This document shows positions 32,742-40,281 of a stretch of 64,000 nucleotides of DNA, piece after piece. The stretch is from Candidatus Bathyarchaeum tardum (GTDB taxonomy: Archaea; Thermoproteota; Bathyarchaeia; Bathyarchaeales; Bathyarchaeaceae). The notes beneath the pieces were generated by a model. The model was given only the letters and a program-made list of their open reading frames with translations, did no database searches and was not told the DNA's origin. Positions within the stretch are counted from its first letter, which is position 1, and every line of letters starts with the position of its first letter. The stretch spans positions 124,001-188,000 of the forward strand of contig JARVGH010000001.1 in assembly GCA_029762755.1 (NCBI GenBank), written 5' to 3'. The translations under genes and the position numbers were made by a program.

Positions 32742-33700
32742 AAAACAAAAAAATATTTACTTTTAGTATGACTTTACTGATGCTTCCGTTACTGTTAGTG
32801 TCAGTAACCCATGCCCAGACTGCAGAAAAACCAATAATCGTATGCACCACAACTGCAGTAGGGAGCGTAGTTGAAGACTTCCTAGATGATAACGCCGAAG
32901 TTTTAGTGCTTGTACAGCCTGGGTTGTGTCCAGCAGATTTTGATCTGAAACCCGGATACGTGGACGCAGTAAGCAAAGCAACAATTCTATTCAAACAAAA
33001 CATTCAAGGAGAATTCTGGCTAGATAACCTACTTGAATCTGCAGGAAACGATGACCTAACAGTAGTAGCAATCCCTGGTGTTTATAACACTCCTGAAGGC
33101 GCAAAAAGTTACATACGTGATGTAGGAGGAAACCTTAGCCAAATCTTAGGAATCAATTTAGATTCAGAAACCTCTGAAATGATAACAGAAATTGACCAAG
33201 TTTCAACTTGGATAACAACTCAAGCTGAAAGTTTGGAAGCCTCAAACTTGAACGTCATCTGCATGGGGTGGCTTAAAACCTTCATTGAATCTGCTGGCTT
33301 TAATGTTGTTTCAACTTTTAATCCTCCAGAAACTCTGTCTGCTGGGGACATAACCGCTTTATTAGAAACTGCCCACACTGACGATGTAGCCTTAATCGTG
33401 GATAACCTTCAAATTGACACAGATTTTGGTGGAGGAATTGCTTCACAGGTGGGTGCAGAGCATTTGGTGTTAACTAATTTCCCTGGGGCTATTCCCGGAA
33501 CTGAAACTTTAGCCAAAATGTTACGTTACAATGCCGAACAACTCTTCAGGGGCGCTTCTACTTGGCATATTGCTTCTGCTTTGAAAGCAGAAAAAATCAA
33601 CCTGGGAAACCAAGTAACCCTTTATCAGATAACCACCGTTATTGCAGTTGTAATTGCTGCAACTGAAGCCGTTATGCTTTATTCACGCAAAAAGAAATGA
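32738..33700 (+). CDS. ABC substrate-binding protein, ZnuA-like but lacking His ligands
   Basis: A 320-aa exported lipoprotein-like or anchored protein of the ZnuA/TroA fold: a signal peptide (MKNKKIFTFSMTLLMLPLLLVSVTHA), then VCTTTAVGSVVEDF. In metal-binding relatives the first lobe has a DPHxFEP His; here the site reads LCPADFDLKP. The other lobe shows VICMGWLKTFIES where a His is usual. A C-terminal helix (TVIAVVIAATEAVMLYSRKKK) anchors it. The substrate may therefore not be free Zn2+/Mn2+; a chelate, siderophore or heme is possible. Operon context is with metal regulators. Confidence 0.75.
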   Translation: MKNKKIFTFSMTLLMLPLLLVSVTHAQTAEKPIIVCTTTAVGSVVEDFLDDNAEVLVLVQPGLCPADFDLKPGYVDAVSKATILFKQNIQGEFWLDNLLESAGNDDLTVVAIPGVYNTPEGAKSYIRDVGGNLSQILGINLDSETSEMITEIDQVSTWITTQAESLEASNLNVICMGWLKTFIESAGFNVVSTFNPPETLSAGDITALLETAHTDDVALIVDNLQIDTDFGGGIASQVGAEHLVLTNFPGAIPGTETLAKMLRYNAEQLFRGASTWHIASALKAEKINLGNQVTLYQITTVIAVVIAATEAVMLYSRKKK

Positions 33701-33710
33701 GACAAAAACC

Positions 33711-34319
33711 ATGAACCCTAAAGACTACTTTGACAACGCCGCAAGCACGTGGGACGAAAAATTTCTAACTCCCCATCTTTCTTCTTTTTTGGAAAAACTT
33801 GTCCCCCAATTTGGATTGAAACCTGGACAAAACGTTCTTGATGTCGGCACTGGCACTGGCGTTTTAATTCCATATTTGGTTAAAGAACTTGGACCCGAAG
33901 GCTCAGTTACTGCCCTTGATTTTTCTGAAAACATGGTTCAACTATGCAAAACAAAACATAAACACCTTAAAAACGTGAACGTAAAACTGGGAAACATCGA
34001 AGAAAAACAATTACAAGCAGAAACTTTTGACACAGTTATCTGCTTTGGAGTGTTTCCTCACCTGCAAAACAAACAAAAAGTCCTTCAAAACATCAATTAT
34101 GTGCTAAAACCTGAAGGCAAACTTGTAATTTCTCATGCCTTCAGCAGCGACGAACTCAAAGATCACCATAAACAAGTTTCAAACCAGGTAGCCCATGACC
34201 TGTTGCCCAAAATGGCGGACATGAAAAATCTGCTTGAATCCTCTGGATTTACAGAAATCAGCATCAAAGACGAACCCGGATGCTATTTGTGTATTGCTCG
34301 TAAATCCACCTGTTTTTAG
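33711..34319 (+). CDS. Class I SAM-dependent methyltransferase
   Basis: A 202-aa Rossmann methyltransferase. Motif I VLDVGTGTGVLIPYLVKELG, motif II acidic SVTALDFSENMV, motif III NVKLGNIEEKQ, motif IV FDTVICFGVFPHLQNK and a final KDEPGCYLCIARK are in the usual order. ATG 33711 is used; the frame opens at 33654 inside the upstream gene. Ten bases separate it from the binding-protein stop, so it belongs to the transporter operon and may methylate a ligand or metallophore. Confidence 0.75.
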   Translation: MNPKDYFDNAASTWDEKFLTPHLSSFLEKLVPQFGLKPGQNVLDVGTGTGVLIPYLVKELGPEGSVTALDFSENMVQLCKTKHKHLKNVNVKLGNIEEKQLQAETFDTVICFGVFPHLQNKQKVLQNINYVLKPEGKLVISHAFSSDELKDHHKQVSNQVAHDLLPKMADMKNLLESSGFTEISIKDEPGCYLCIARKSTCF

Positions 34320-34356
34320 GCAGCATTTTCATTTTTTGTTTCGTTTACTTTAAATG

Positions 34357-34390
34357 TTAAGTTAACCTAATCTTTTTAGGGTAAACTTAA
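34357..34390 (+). promoter_or_regulatory. Double DtxR-type box before the regulator gene
   Basis: TTAAGTTAACCTAA at 34357-34370 and TTAGGGTAAACTTAA at 34376-34390 are imperfect dyads of the TTAGGT-N2-ACCTAA form found before feoA. The second runs into the ATG at 34390. This placement suggests autoregulation by the DtxR-type protein encoded there. Confidence 0.6.
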
Positions 34391-34860
34391 TGGTTAGTGA
34401 TGCAGGAATTTCCAGTAAAGTCGAAGATTATCTGCGAGCAATCTACGAAGTGGTTAACAAAAAAGGCTTTGTTCGCATCAAAGATGTTGCCCGCGAACTC
34501 GATGTTAAGCCTCCTACTGCCGTGGAAATGATGAAAAAACTAGACACAAAAGGTTTAGTTGTTTACGAAAAATATGGTGGAATCACGTTAACTGACCGTG
34601 GAACACAAATAGCTGAACTAATCGAGAACCGCCATGAAACTTTTAAAAATTTTTTAGAAATCCTGTTGGTTCCAAAAGATGTGGCACTCAAAGATGCCCA
34701 CATCCTTGAACACGAATTAACCTCTAACACGATACAGCAGTTTTCGCGGTTTGTTGAGTTCATAACTGAGTATTCTGAGCGACCAATGTTCATGAAACGA
34801 TGGATGGATGAATTCAAAAAATACTGTGAACAAAAAACCGTCAAAAACAAGAATTCGTAG
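34390..34860 (+). CDS. DtxR/MntR-family metal-dependent repressor
   Basis: A 156-aa regulator. The N-terminal winged helix reads VEDYLRAIYEVVNKKGFVRIKDVARELDVKPPTAVEMMKKLDTKGLV, classic DtxR/IdeR/MntR, and the dimerisation/metal-binding domain follows (TDRGTQIAELIENRHETFKNF, then DAHILEHELTSNTIQQF with the typical E-x2-H and E). No SH3-like third domain, so the MntR-like short form. It is expected to bind Fe2+ or Mn2+ and repress. Boxes of its likely type sit before it and before feoA. Confidence 0.88.
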   Translation: MVSDAGISSKVEDYLRAIYEVVNKKGFVRIKDVARELDVKPPTAVEMMKKLDTKGLVVYEKYGGITLTDRGTQIAELIENRHETFKNFLEILLVPKDVALKDAHILEHELTSNTIQQFSRFVEFITEYSERPMFMKRWMDEFKKYCEQKTVKNKNS

Positions 34861-35028
34861 CATAATTTTGAACCTGTTGCACGATGTTTTTGCTCTTTTA
34901 TGTGGATTGTTATGTGATTTCAAGGACTATGTTTTGATTGTTTGTTAGTTTGTATTTCATTTTTCTAAATTTTTTAGGGTAATCTATACATAAACCGAAT
35001 TGCCAATTAATTAAAATGATAATTGTTT

Positions 35029-35104
35029 GCGCCTAAAATTGGGGTCATAAGAAAAACCTTTCGTGCCTCCACTTTAACCAAAGTCTTATGGTCCCAATTT
35101 GCGC
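35029..35104 (+). ncRNA. Candidate structured RNA, unit 1
   Basis: GCGC (35029) pairs GCGC (35101); after a 3-base CTA bulge, AAATTGGG (35036-35043) pairs CCCAATTT (35093-35100), then two G-T wobbles, then CATAAGA (35046-35052) pairs TCTTATG (35084-35090). This is a 21-bp helix with one bulge closing a 31-base loop that contains the conserved AAACCTTT. A TATA-like box lies about 40 bases upstream. The strand is inferred from that promoter. Confidence 0.5.
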
Positions 35105-35199
35105 ATCAACTAAATCAAAATAGTTTATTAGTTTATGACTTAGTTTCTTAATTTTTTACGGCAAGTTATACATGAACGAAATGCTAAAGTAATTGTATC

Positions 35200-35290
35200 A
35201 GCGGCAGAAACAGGGGTGGGGTTATTGGGTAAACCTTTGAGTACCTTTAGTATCGCTACGGGAACGAATCCCGTAACCTCATTGATGCAC
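35200..35290 (+). ncRNA. Candidate structured RNA, unit 2
   Basis: GGGGTTA (35218-35224) pairs TAACCTC (35274-35280) with one wobble. Inside, ACGGGA (35258-35263) pairs TCCCGT (35269-35274) around ACGAA, partly sharing bases with the outer helix, so a switch between folds is possible. The conserved AAACCTTT is at 35231. Homologous to unit 1 by sequence and order. Confidence 0.45.
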
Positions 35291-35382
35291 GCATATTCAA
35301 ACTTAATTGCTTGTTGCTAAAAAATTGCTTGAGAAATATTTTTTCAATAATTTGAGTTTAATGCTTATGTAATTTTTGTTTC

Positions 35383-35407
35383 TTAGGTTTAATGTATTCA
35401 AACCTAA
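35383..35407. promoter_or_regulatory. TTAGGTTT/AAACCTAA inverted repeat
   Basis: A perfect 8-bp inverted repeat with a 9-base spacer, in the leader region of feoA. The half-sites match the DtxR-type TTAGGT/ACCTAA boxes but the spacing is wider, so it may be an extra half-site pair or a hairpin. Confidence 0.4.
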
Positions 35408-35454
35408 TTTTTCTCGGTTTTTTTGTTTTTTTCCTATTTTTGTTCGGGCAAGAT

Positions 35455-35468
35455 TTAGGTTCACCTAA
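35455..35468 (+). promoter_or_regulatory. Perfect TTAGGT-N2-ACCTAA box before feoA
   Basis: A 14-base dyad (TTAGGTTCACCTAA), the best match of its type here and typical of DtxR/IdeR/MntR operators. It lies 56 bases before the feoA ATG, close to where the promoter should be. Confidence 0.65.
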
Positions 35469-35495
35469 CTGTGTTTAGTTTAGTAAAACAAAAAA

Positions 35496-35524
35496 TTAGA
35501 TTGACCTAAAATTAGGTGTGCTAA
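35496..35524 (+). promoter_or_regulatory. Two further boxes at the feoA start
   Basis: TTAGATTGACCTAA (35496-35509) and TTAGGTGTGCTAA (35512-35524) follow the same pattern with one or two mismatches. The second overlaps the AGGTG ribosome-binding site directly before ATG 35525, so a bound repressor would cover the transcription start. Confidence 0.5.
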
Positions 35525-35764
35525 ATGGAATTACAATTAAACAAACTTGAACCTGGACAAAAAGCCATTGTTGTAACCGTCAAAGGAAGCGGCACCATTA
35601 GGCGCCGAATCATGGACATGGGTATCGTTCGGGGCTCAAAAATCAAAGTAATCCGCAGAGCGCCCCTAGGTGATCCTGTGGAATTCGAAATCCGTGACTA
35701 TAATTTAACCCTGCGCAAAAAAGAAGCAGAATGCATCTACGTCTCGTTGGAGGAAAAACAATGA
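35525..35764 (+). CDS. feoA: FeoA-domain protein (first copy)
   Basis: A 79-aa SH3-like FeoA protein of the ferrous iron uptake system. It has LEPGQKAIVVTVKGSGTIRRRIMDMGIVRGSKIKVIRRAPLGDPVEFEIRDYNLTLRKKEAECIYV, of standard length; the pattern RIMDMGI-RG-KI-V-PLGDP is diagnostic. FeoA binds and modulates FeoB. ATG 35525 overlaps the operator boxes; its stop overlaps the second feoA start (35761). Confidence 0.93.
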   Translation: MELQLNKLEPGQKAIVVTVKGSGTIRRRIMDMGIVRGSKIKVIRRAPLGDPVEFEIRDYNLTLRKKEAECIYVSLEEKQ

Positions 35765-36015
35765 TGGAAGTTCCTCTTGCTTTACTTTCTGTGGGTGCTA
35801 AAGGAAAAATAACTCGAATTCGGGGCGGAAAAGAGCTGATTAGGCGATTAAACGACATGGGACTTACCCGTGACTCTGAAGTAACCGTGATATGCTCCCA
35901 TTCTTGTCCTAACCCCGACCGCGGTGGACCTTTAGTTGTTGAAATAAAAGATTCTCGTGTAGCTTTTGGCAGGGGCGTTGCTACAAAAATAATGGTTCAG
36001 GAGGTTGACAACTGA
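35761..36015 (+). CDS. feoA: FeoA-domain protein (second copy)
   Basis: A 84-aa FeoA-like protein that starts in the stop of the first copy. It has SVGAKGKITRIRGGKELIRRLNDMGLTRDSEVTVICSHS, then DRGGPLVVEIKDSRVAFGRGVATKIMV. It shares the family pattern but has a Cys-His pair (CSHSCP) not seen in the first copy. Two FeoA domains per FeoB are common in archaea. The stop overlaps feoB by one base. Confidence 0.92.
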   Translation: MMEVPLALLSVGAKGKITRIRGGKELIRRLNDMGLTRDSEVTVICSHSCPNPDRGGPLVVEIKDSRVAFGRGVATKIMVQEVDN

Positions 36016-38003
36016 TGCCCCACACGGTTGCTTTGATAGGAAACCCCAACGTTGGAAAATCAGTAATATTTAACAGCCTTGTGCCCGGTGCTCGGCAACA
36101 TGTTGGAAACTGGCCTGGAAAAACTGTTGAAAAAAAAGAAGGCAAATGTGTTCACAAAGGAACTGAACTCAAAATTGTTGACTTGCCTGGAACATACAGT
36201 TTAACTGCCCGTGCAGTAGACGAGCTAGTGTCACGCAACTATATCGTAGAAGAAAAACCAGATGTTGTTGTTCATATTATTGACGCTTCAAACATTGAAC
36301 GAAACTTGTATTTCACGTTCTTGCTGTTAGAGCTAGAAGCAAACGTAGTCGTTGCATTGAACATGTTTGATGTTGCCAAAGAGAAGGGTTACACAATTGA
36401 TGTGAAAAAACTTTCAAAACAGCTTGGTGTGCCCGTTGTTCCAACTGTAGCCACAGCTAAAGAAGGTTTAGACAAGCTCAAGGACGAGATTGTTTATGCT
36501 GCCAAAAAACAGGTATGGATAACTAGTCCTAAGATTAACTATGGAAAAGAACTTGAAAACCAGATAAATTCTGTTGCACAGGTTGTCACAAAAGATTCAG
36601 CGCTAACAAACAAGTATCCCCAACGCTGGCTTGCCATAAAGCTACTCGAAAACGACAAAGATGCCCTTGACAAAATCAAAGGCATTAAAATCCAAAACGA
36701 AATTCAAGATGCTATAAACCACGCACAAAAAACCATCGGAGAAGATCCTGAGATTGTTCTTGCCGATAAACGATATGACCTTGTCAGCGAAGCATTGGGG
36801 TTAAGTCTGGTTAAGGGCGCAAAAAAATGGACCATAACTGACATGCTGGACAAGGTTTTCATTCATAAGTACTTGGGCATACCTGTTTTCATAACCCTGT
36901 TTTGGGCTATGTTCAAGTTTGCCTTTGATGCTTCTGCTCCTTTTATGGAAATAATTGGTTTGCTGTTTGGATCCTTTGCCGAAGCATCAGCAGTTATTCC
37001 CAATGAAATTCTCGCGTCCTTTGTAGGTGACGGAATCTTCGGCGGACTAGGCTTCATACTGACTTTCATACCGCCGATATTTTTCCTGTTCCTTGGAATA
37101 TCGTTTCTAGAAGACAGTGGCTACCTTGCCCGAGCAGCATTCATAATGGACCGTATAATGTTCAAACTTGGATTGCACGGGCGCTCGTTTATTCCTATGT
37201 TACTCGGCTTTGGATGTAACATTCCTGCTATGATGGCAGCGCGAAGCATTGAAGGAAAAAAAGATCGACTGATTACCCTGCTAGTTAACCCTTTCATTTC
37301 TTGCGGTGCACGACTTCCAGTGTACATCCTAATCGCAGGAGCATTCTTTGGTTCAATGGCAACCGCAGCAGTTTGGTCCATGTATTTCCTTGGCATTGTA
37401 GTAGCAATCGGTTTAGCGCTTCTGTTACGGAAAACTGTGCTGAAAGGTGAACCTGCACCTTTCATCATGGAATTGCCTCTATACAAGGCGCCTACTATTA
37501 GTGCCATTGTGACTCACATGTGGGAACGTGGTGTTCTATTCCTTAAGAAAGCTGGAACATACCTGTTGGCGGGAGCTATCATATTATGGTTCTTGTCAAC
37601 CTTCCCGTGGGGTGCTGAAGTAGAAATGTCTTACACTGGACAAATCGGTCAAGCACTTGCGCCACTGTTTGCACCATTAGGCTTTGACTGGCGAATCGTA
37701 TCTTCACTGGTCTTCGGTTTACTGGCAAAAGAGATCGCAGTGGAAGCCCTTGGAATAATCTACATAGTAGAAGGTGAAACAGCGATTGCAGGCGCTTTAG
37801 TGGCAAACTACAATCCAGTTATCGGTTTCACGCTGATGGCTTTCACGTTGCTGTATATTCCATGTGTCGCAACAATTGGCACCATGAAAAAAGAGTCCGG
37901 CTCATGGAAGTGGACAATCTTCCAAGTGTTATTGACTCTTGTCGTGGCATACATTGTTGGCTTGGTCATCACAGGAATAGGAGCACTATTAGGATTTGCA
38001 TAA
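36015..38003 (+). CDS. feoB: Ferrous iron transporter FeoB
   Basis: A 662-aa Fe2+ permease. The cytosolic G-domain has G1 GNPNVGKS (8-15), G3 DLPGTYSL (about 57) and G4 NMFD (about 117). Core membrane helices then follow with two Gate domains, including GRSFIPMLLGFGCNIPAMMAAR and VNPFISCGARLPVYILI, both with the family Cys. A helical GDI domain lies between (residues about 180-270). Its ATG overlaps the second feoA stop, so all three feo genes are co-translated. Confidence 0.96.
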   Translation: MPHTVALIGNPNVGKSVIFNSLVPGARQHVGNWPGKTVEKKEGKCVHKGTELKIVDLPGTYSLTARAVDELVSRNYIVEEKPDVVVHIIDASNIERNLYFTFLLLELEANVVVALNMFDVAKEKGYTIDVKKLSKQLGVPVVPTVATAKEGLDKLKDEIVYAAKKQVWITSPKINYGKELENQINSVAQVVTKDSALTNKYPQRWLAIKLLENDKDALDKIKGIKIQNEIQDAINHAQKTIGEDPEIVLADKRYDLVSEALGLSLVKGAKKWTITDMLDKVFIHKYLGIPVFITLFWAMFKFAFDASAPFMEIIGLLFGSFAEASAVIPNEILASFVGDGIFGGLGFILTFIPPIFFLFLGISFLEDSGYLARAAFIMDRIMFKLGLHGRSFIPMLLGFGCNIPAMMAARSIEGKKDRLITLLVNPFISCGARLPVYILIAGAFFGSMATAAVWSMYFLGIVVAIGLALLLRKTVLKGEPAPFIMELPLYKAPTISAIVTHMWERGVLFLKKAGTYLLAGAIILWFLSTFPWGAEVEMSYTGQIGQALAPLFAPLGFDWRIVSSLVFGLLAKEIAVEALGIIYIVEGETAIAGALVANYNPVIGFTLMAFTLLYIPCVATIGTMKKESGSWKWTIFQVLLTLVVAYIVGLVITGIGALLGFA

Positions 38004-38017
38004 AGAGGTGAAAAAAT

Positions 38018-38491
38018 ATGGGATTCAACAAAAACATTGGAACAAAACTAGCAATATACTCTGTAATAATCGGAATACTATATGCAGTCTTCGGAGTCCT
38101 AGAGATACTAATCGGTTGGGGAGACTTAACTGGAACCGGTGTATCACTTATTCCGTCGCTGGAATTAGCAGGAGTAACAGTTGTACCCCCAGACGTCTTT
38201 GGCGGAGTCATGCTGATAATCATCGCTATAGTATACCTCACAGGAGTAAAACAGCAAGCAAAAGGCAACCGGGAAGGGTTATCTTTCCTTCTTGTAGGTA
38301 GCCTTCTTGCAACAGTCTTCTTTGGAGTATACTTGGCAATAATGCTCTCTAACGGTGTCGGATACCTATTCCAGTTTGAAGATTGGCTAGAATGGATATG
38401 GCTGGACGACCTAAGACCCGGAATATGGCTGTTCCTTTTAGCGTTGCCCGGAACGTATCTGTCTTTCACAAAAAAGAAATGGAGAGAATAA
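38018..38491 (+). CDS. Membrane protein of the feo operon
   Basis: A 157-aa protein with four membrane helices (about residues 10-30, 58-76, 87-109, 128-148). It lies 14 bases after feoB and 3 bases before the FeoC-like gene, so it belongs to the operon. GAGGTG precedes the ATG. I recognise no family. It may support iron uptake or form a complex with FeoB. Confidence 0.65.
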   Translation: MGFNKNIGTKLAIYSVIIGILYAVFGVLEILIGWGDLTGTGVSLIPSLELAGVTVVPPDVFGGVMLIIIAIVYLTGVKQQAKGNREGLSFLLVGSLLATVFFGVYLAIMLSNGVGYLFQFEDWLEWIWLDDLRPGIWLFLLALPGTYLSFTKKKWRE

Positions 38492-38494
38492 CCC

Positions 38495-38767
38495 TTGATA
38501 AAAGAAATCCTGACCTTGGTCCGGGATGGCGGTCTACTAAGCAAGAACGACATTGCCGACCGGGTAGGAATCCAGCAAGCAACTCTGGAAAGTGTTTTTT
38601 CTCTTCTTTCCTCTAAGGGCTACCTAAAAAAAATTGACAACGCCAATGCTGCAACCTCTAAAGCATGCCTTTGCTGTTCAGGTTGCACAGGATGCAACAC
38701 AAACACAAATGTTCCTGCTGTATACACCATTACTGAAAAAGGAAAAACATACCTGCAGCCAAAATAG
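38495..38767 (+). CDS. FeoC-like winged-helix protein with Cys cluster
   Basis: A 90-aa protein. A winged helix (LTLVRDGGLLSKNDIADRVG, then LESVFSLLSSKGYLKKI) is followed by a Cys-rich wing CLCCSGCTGC and ends in VYTITEKGKTYL. FeoC proteins of bacteria have a winged helix and a Cys cluster binding Fe-S; the arrangement here agrees. TTG 38495 follows 3 bases after the membrane-protein stop. A role in iron sensing or FeoB control is inferred. Confidence 0.72.
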   Translation: MIKEILTLVRDGGLLSKNDIADRVGIQQATLESVFSLLSSKGYLKKIDNANAATSKACLCCSGCTGCNTNTNVPAVYTITEKGKTYLQPK

Positions 38768-38807
38768 CTCTCCCCTTTTTTATTTTTGAACTGTCTTGTG
38801 AATTTTA

Positions 38808-39176
38808 ATGCCCAAACACGTTACTCCTTGTTTTGAACGGTACCTTGAAGGCATATATATTCTCCAAGAAAAGAATGAATTTGCCCGAACCGGTGACCTT
38901 GCAAAAATGTTTGGTGTAGTTTATGGAACAGTAACTAACACAGTATCTAAACTCAAAAACAAAGGCTTAGTACATCATCAACCCTTTTGGTGTCACCCTC
39001 ACAGATGACGGCACAAGAATTGCGTTGAAATCAATCAAAAAACACTGGCTGGTAACAAAAATGTTCACTGAACTTTTAGATATTGAACAAGAACTGGTTT
39101 ACAATTTGGCTTTTAATCTTGCATGTTATCTTCCGGAAACTGTAATTAAGAAAATTGAAGAGAAACTCGGTTCGTA
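38808..39176 (+). pseudogene. Frameshifted DtxR-family regulator
   Basis: The N-terminal 55 residues are a DtxR winged helix (ERYLEGIYILQEKNEFARTGDLAKMFGVVYGTVTNTVSKLKNKGLV). Then the frame ends at 39006 in non-protein-like sequence. A one-base shift near 38970 gives INPFGVTLTDDGTRIALK and a full dimerisation domain up to TAA 39174. It is thus a second DtxR-like gene broken by one indel, or a sequencing error. It follows the feo operon by 40 bases. Confidence 0.7.
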
Positions 39177-39417
39177 AATTTTTATTATAACTTTTATGGT
39201 GTTTTACATTTTCTAAGGACGCTTAACGTGGTCTTTAACCTGTTTTAGAAAGCTGTGTTTATTACATAAAAACTGCTTTAGTCATGCATTTTATTGTTGA
39301 ATCGAGCAAGTTGTTGGCGTTTTTCTGTAGCTGATAATTAATTGAGGATATGAAACATATTGGTGAACAAAAACTTTACAAATTAAATCGAATAACCAAT
39401 ACGTGGGAGGTACAAAA

Positions 39418-39984
39418 ATGAGTAAAGCCTTGATTGTTTATGGTACCCGTTATGGGGCAACTGAAATGACTTCGAACGAAATTGCGGATGTTTTTCGTCA
39501 AGAAGGATTAGATACCACGGTGGTTAATCTCAAAAACGGAAAAGTCAAAGACATAAACGATTACGACCTTGTTGTAGTCGGTAGCGGAATTAAAATAAAA
39601 AAGTGGACCAAAGAACCTGAAAAGTTTCTTAACACGTTTAAAAATGAATTAGCGAACAAGAAAACTGCGCTGTTCATCTGTTGCGGCGCCAAATACCCTT
39701 TGGACGAAAAGACCAACATAGAAACAGAACTAGAGTACGCCCGAACGCATCATCTGGAAGAAAAAGCTGCCAAATACAATCTGCAACCAATCTCTTTGGG
39801 ACTATTTGGTGGAGTTTACAACTTCAACAGGATGGGATGGTTTTTTAAAAAAACCTTGTCAGGCGTTAAACCCCAACTAGAAGAAGCCGGAGTCCCACAA
39901 ACAGAACCTGGACTATACGACACTAGAGATATCAACAATATACGCAACTGGGCAAAAGACGTCGCACAAAAAGCAAATTCCTGA
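39418..39984 (+). CDS. Flavodoxin-domain protein
   Basis: A 188-aa protein with an FMN-binding flavodoxin fold of the HemG-like type: ALIVYGTRYGATEMTSNEIADVF (phosphate loop), VVVGSGIKIKKWTKEPEKFL and ALFICCGAKYPLD. It resembles flavodoxin-type protoporphyrinogen IX dehydrogenase and related archaeal proteins; the substrate is not known. GGGAGG lies a few bases upstream of ATG 39418. A decayed copy is at 41145. Confidence 0.82.
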   Translation: MSKALIVYGTRYGATEMTSNEIADVFRQEGLDTTVVNLKNGKVKDINDYDLVVVGSGIKIKKWTKEPEKFLNTFKNELANKKTALFICCGAKYPLDEKTNIETELEYARTHHLEEKAAKYNLQPISLGLFGGVYNFNRMGWFFKKTLSGVKPQLEEAGVPQTEPGLYDTRDINNIRNWAKDVAQKANS

Positions 39985-40281
39985 TTCTACAAAAAATTCT
40001 AACGTCCTTTACATCTATGTGTTGCCTGACGCTTTAGTGTTTGAATCAGGTTATACAAATTTTTTTGATTTAAAACGAACAAAGCAGAAATTTTTCTGAA
40101 AAAAACTATTTGTTAACATCTTTTATTTTGCTTATATTAATGTTCGTAACAGAAATGTGAAACGGCAAATGGTTACTTGTATCTTGTCTGTTTCTGGTGA
40201 TGTAATTAACTGTTGACGGATTTGGGGTAAATTTTATTCTCAGTGCAAAATTTTTAATAGAATCTCAATTAATTAGTTATT

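Larger units (their letters stand above)
34941..35290 (+). repeat. Tandem duplicated promoter and RNA-like unit
   Basis: Two copies with a spacing of 177-182 bases: GTTTGTTAGTTTGT and GTTTATTAGTTTAT; TTTTTTAGGG and TTTTTTACGG; TATACATAAACC at 34985 and TATACATGAACG at 35167; GGGGTCAT at 35041 and GGGGTTAT at 35218; AAACCTTT at 35054 and 35231. The first parts look like promoters, the second parts like structured RNA. The gap to feoA is otherwise free of genes. Confidence 0.6.
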
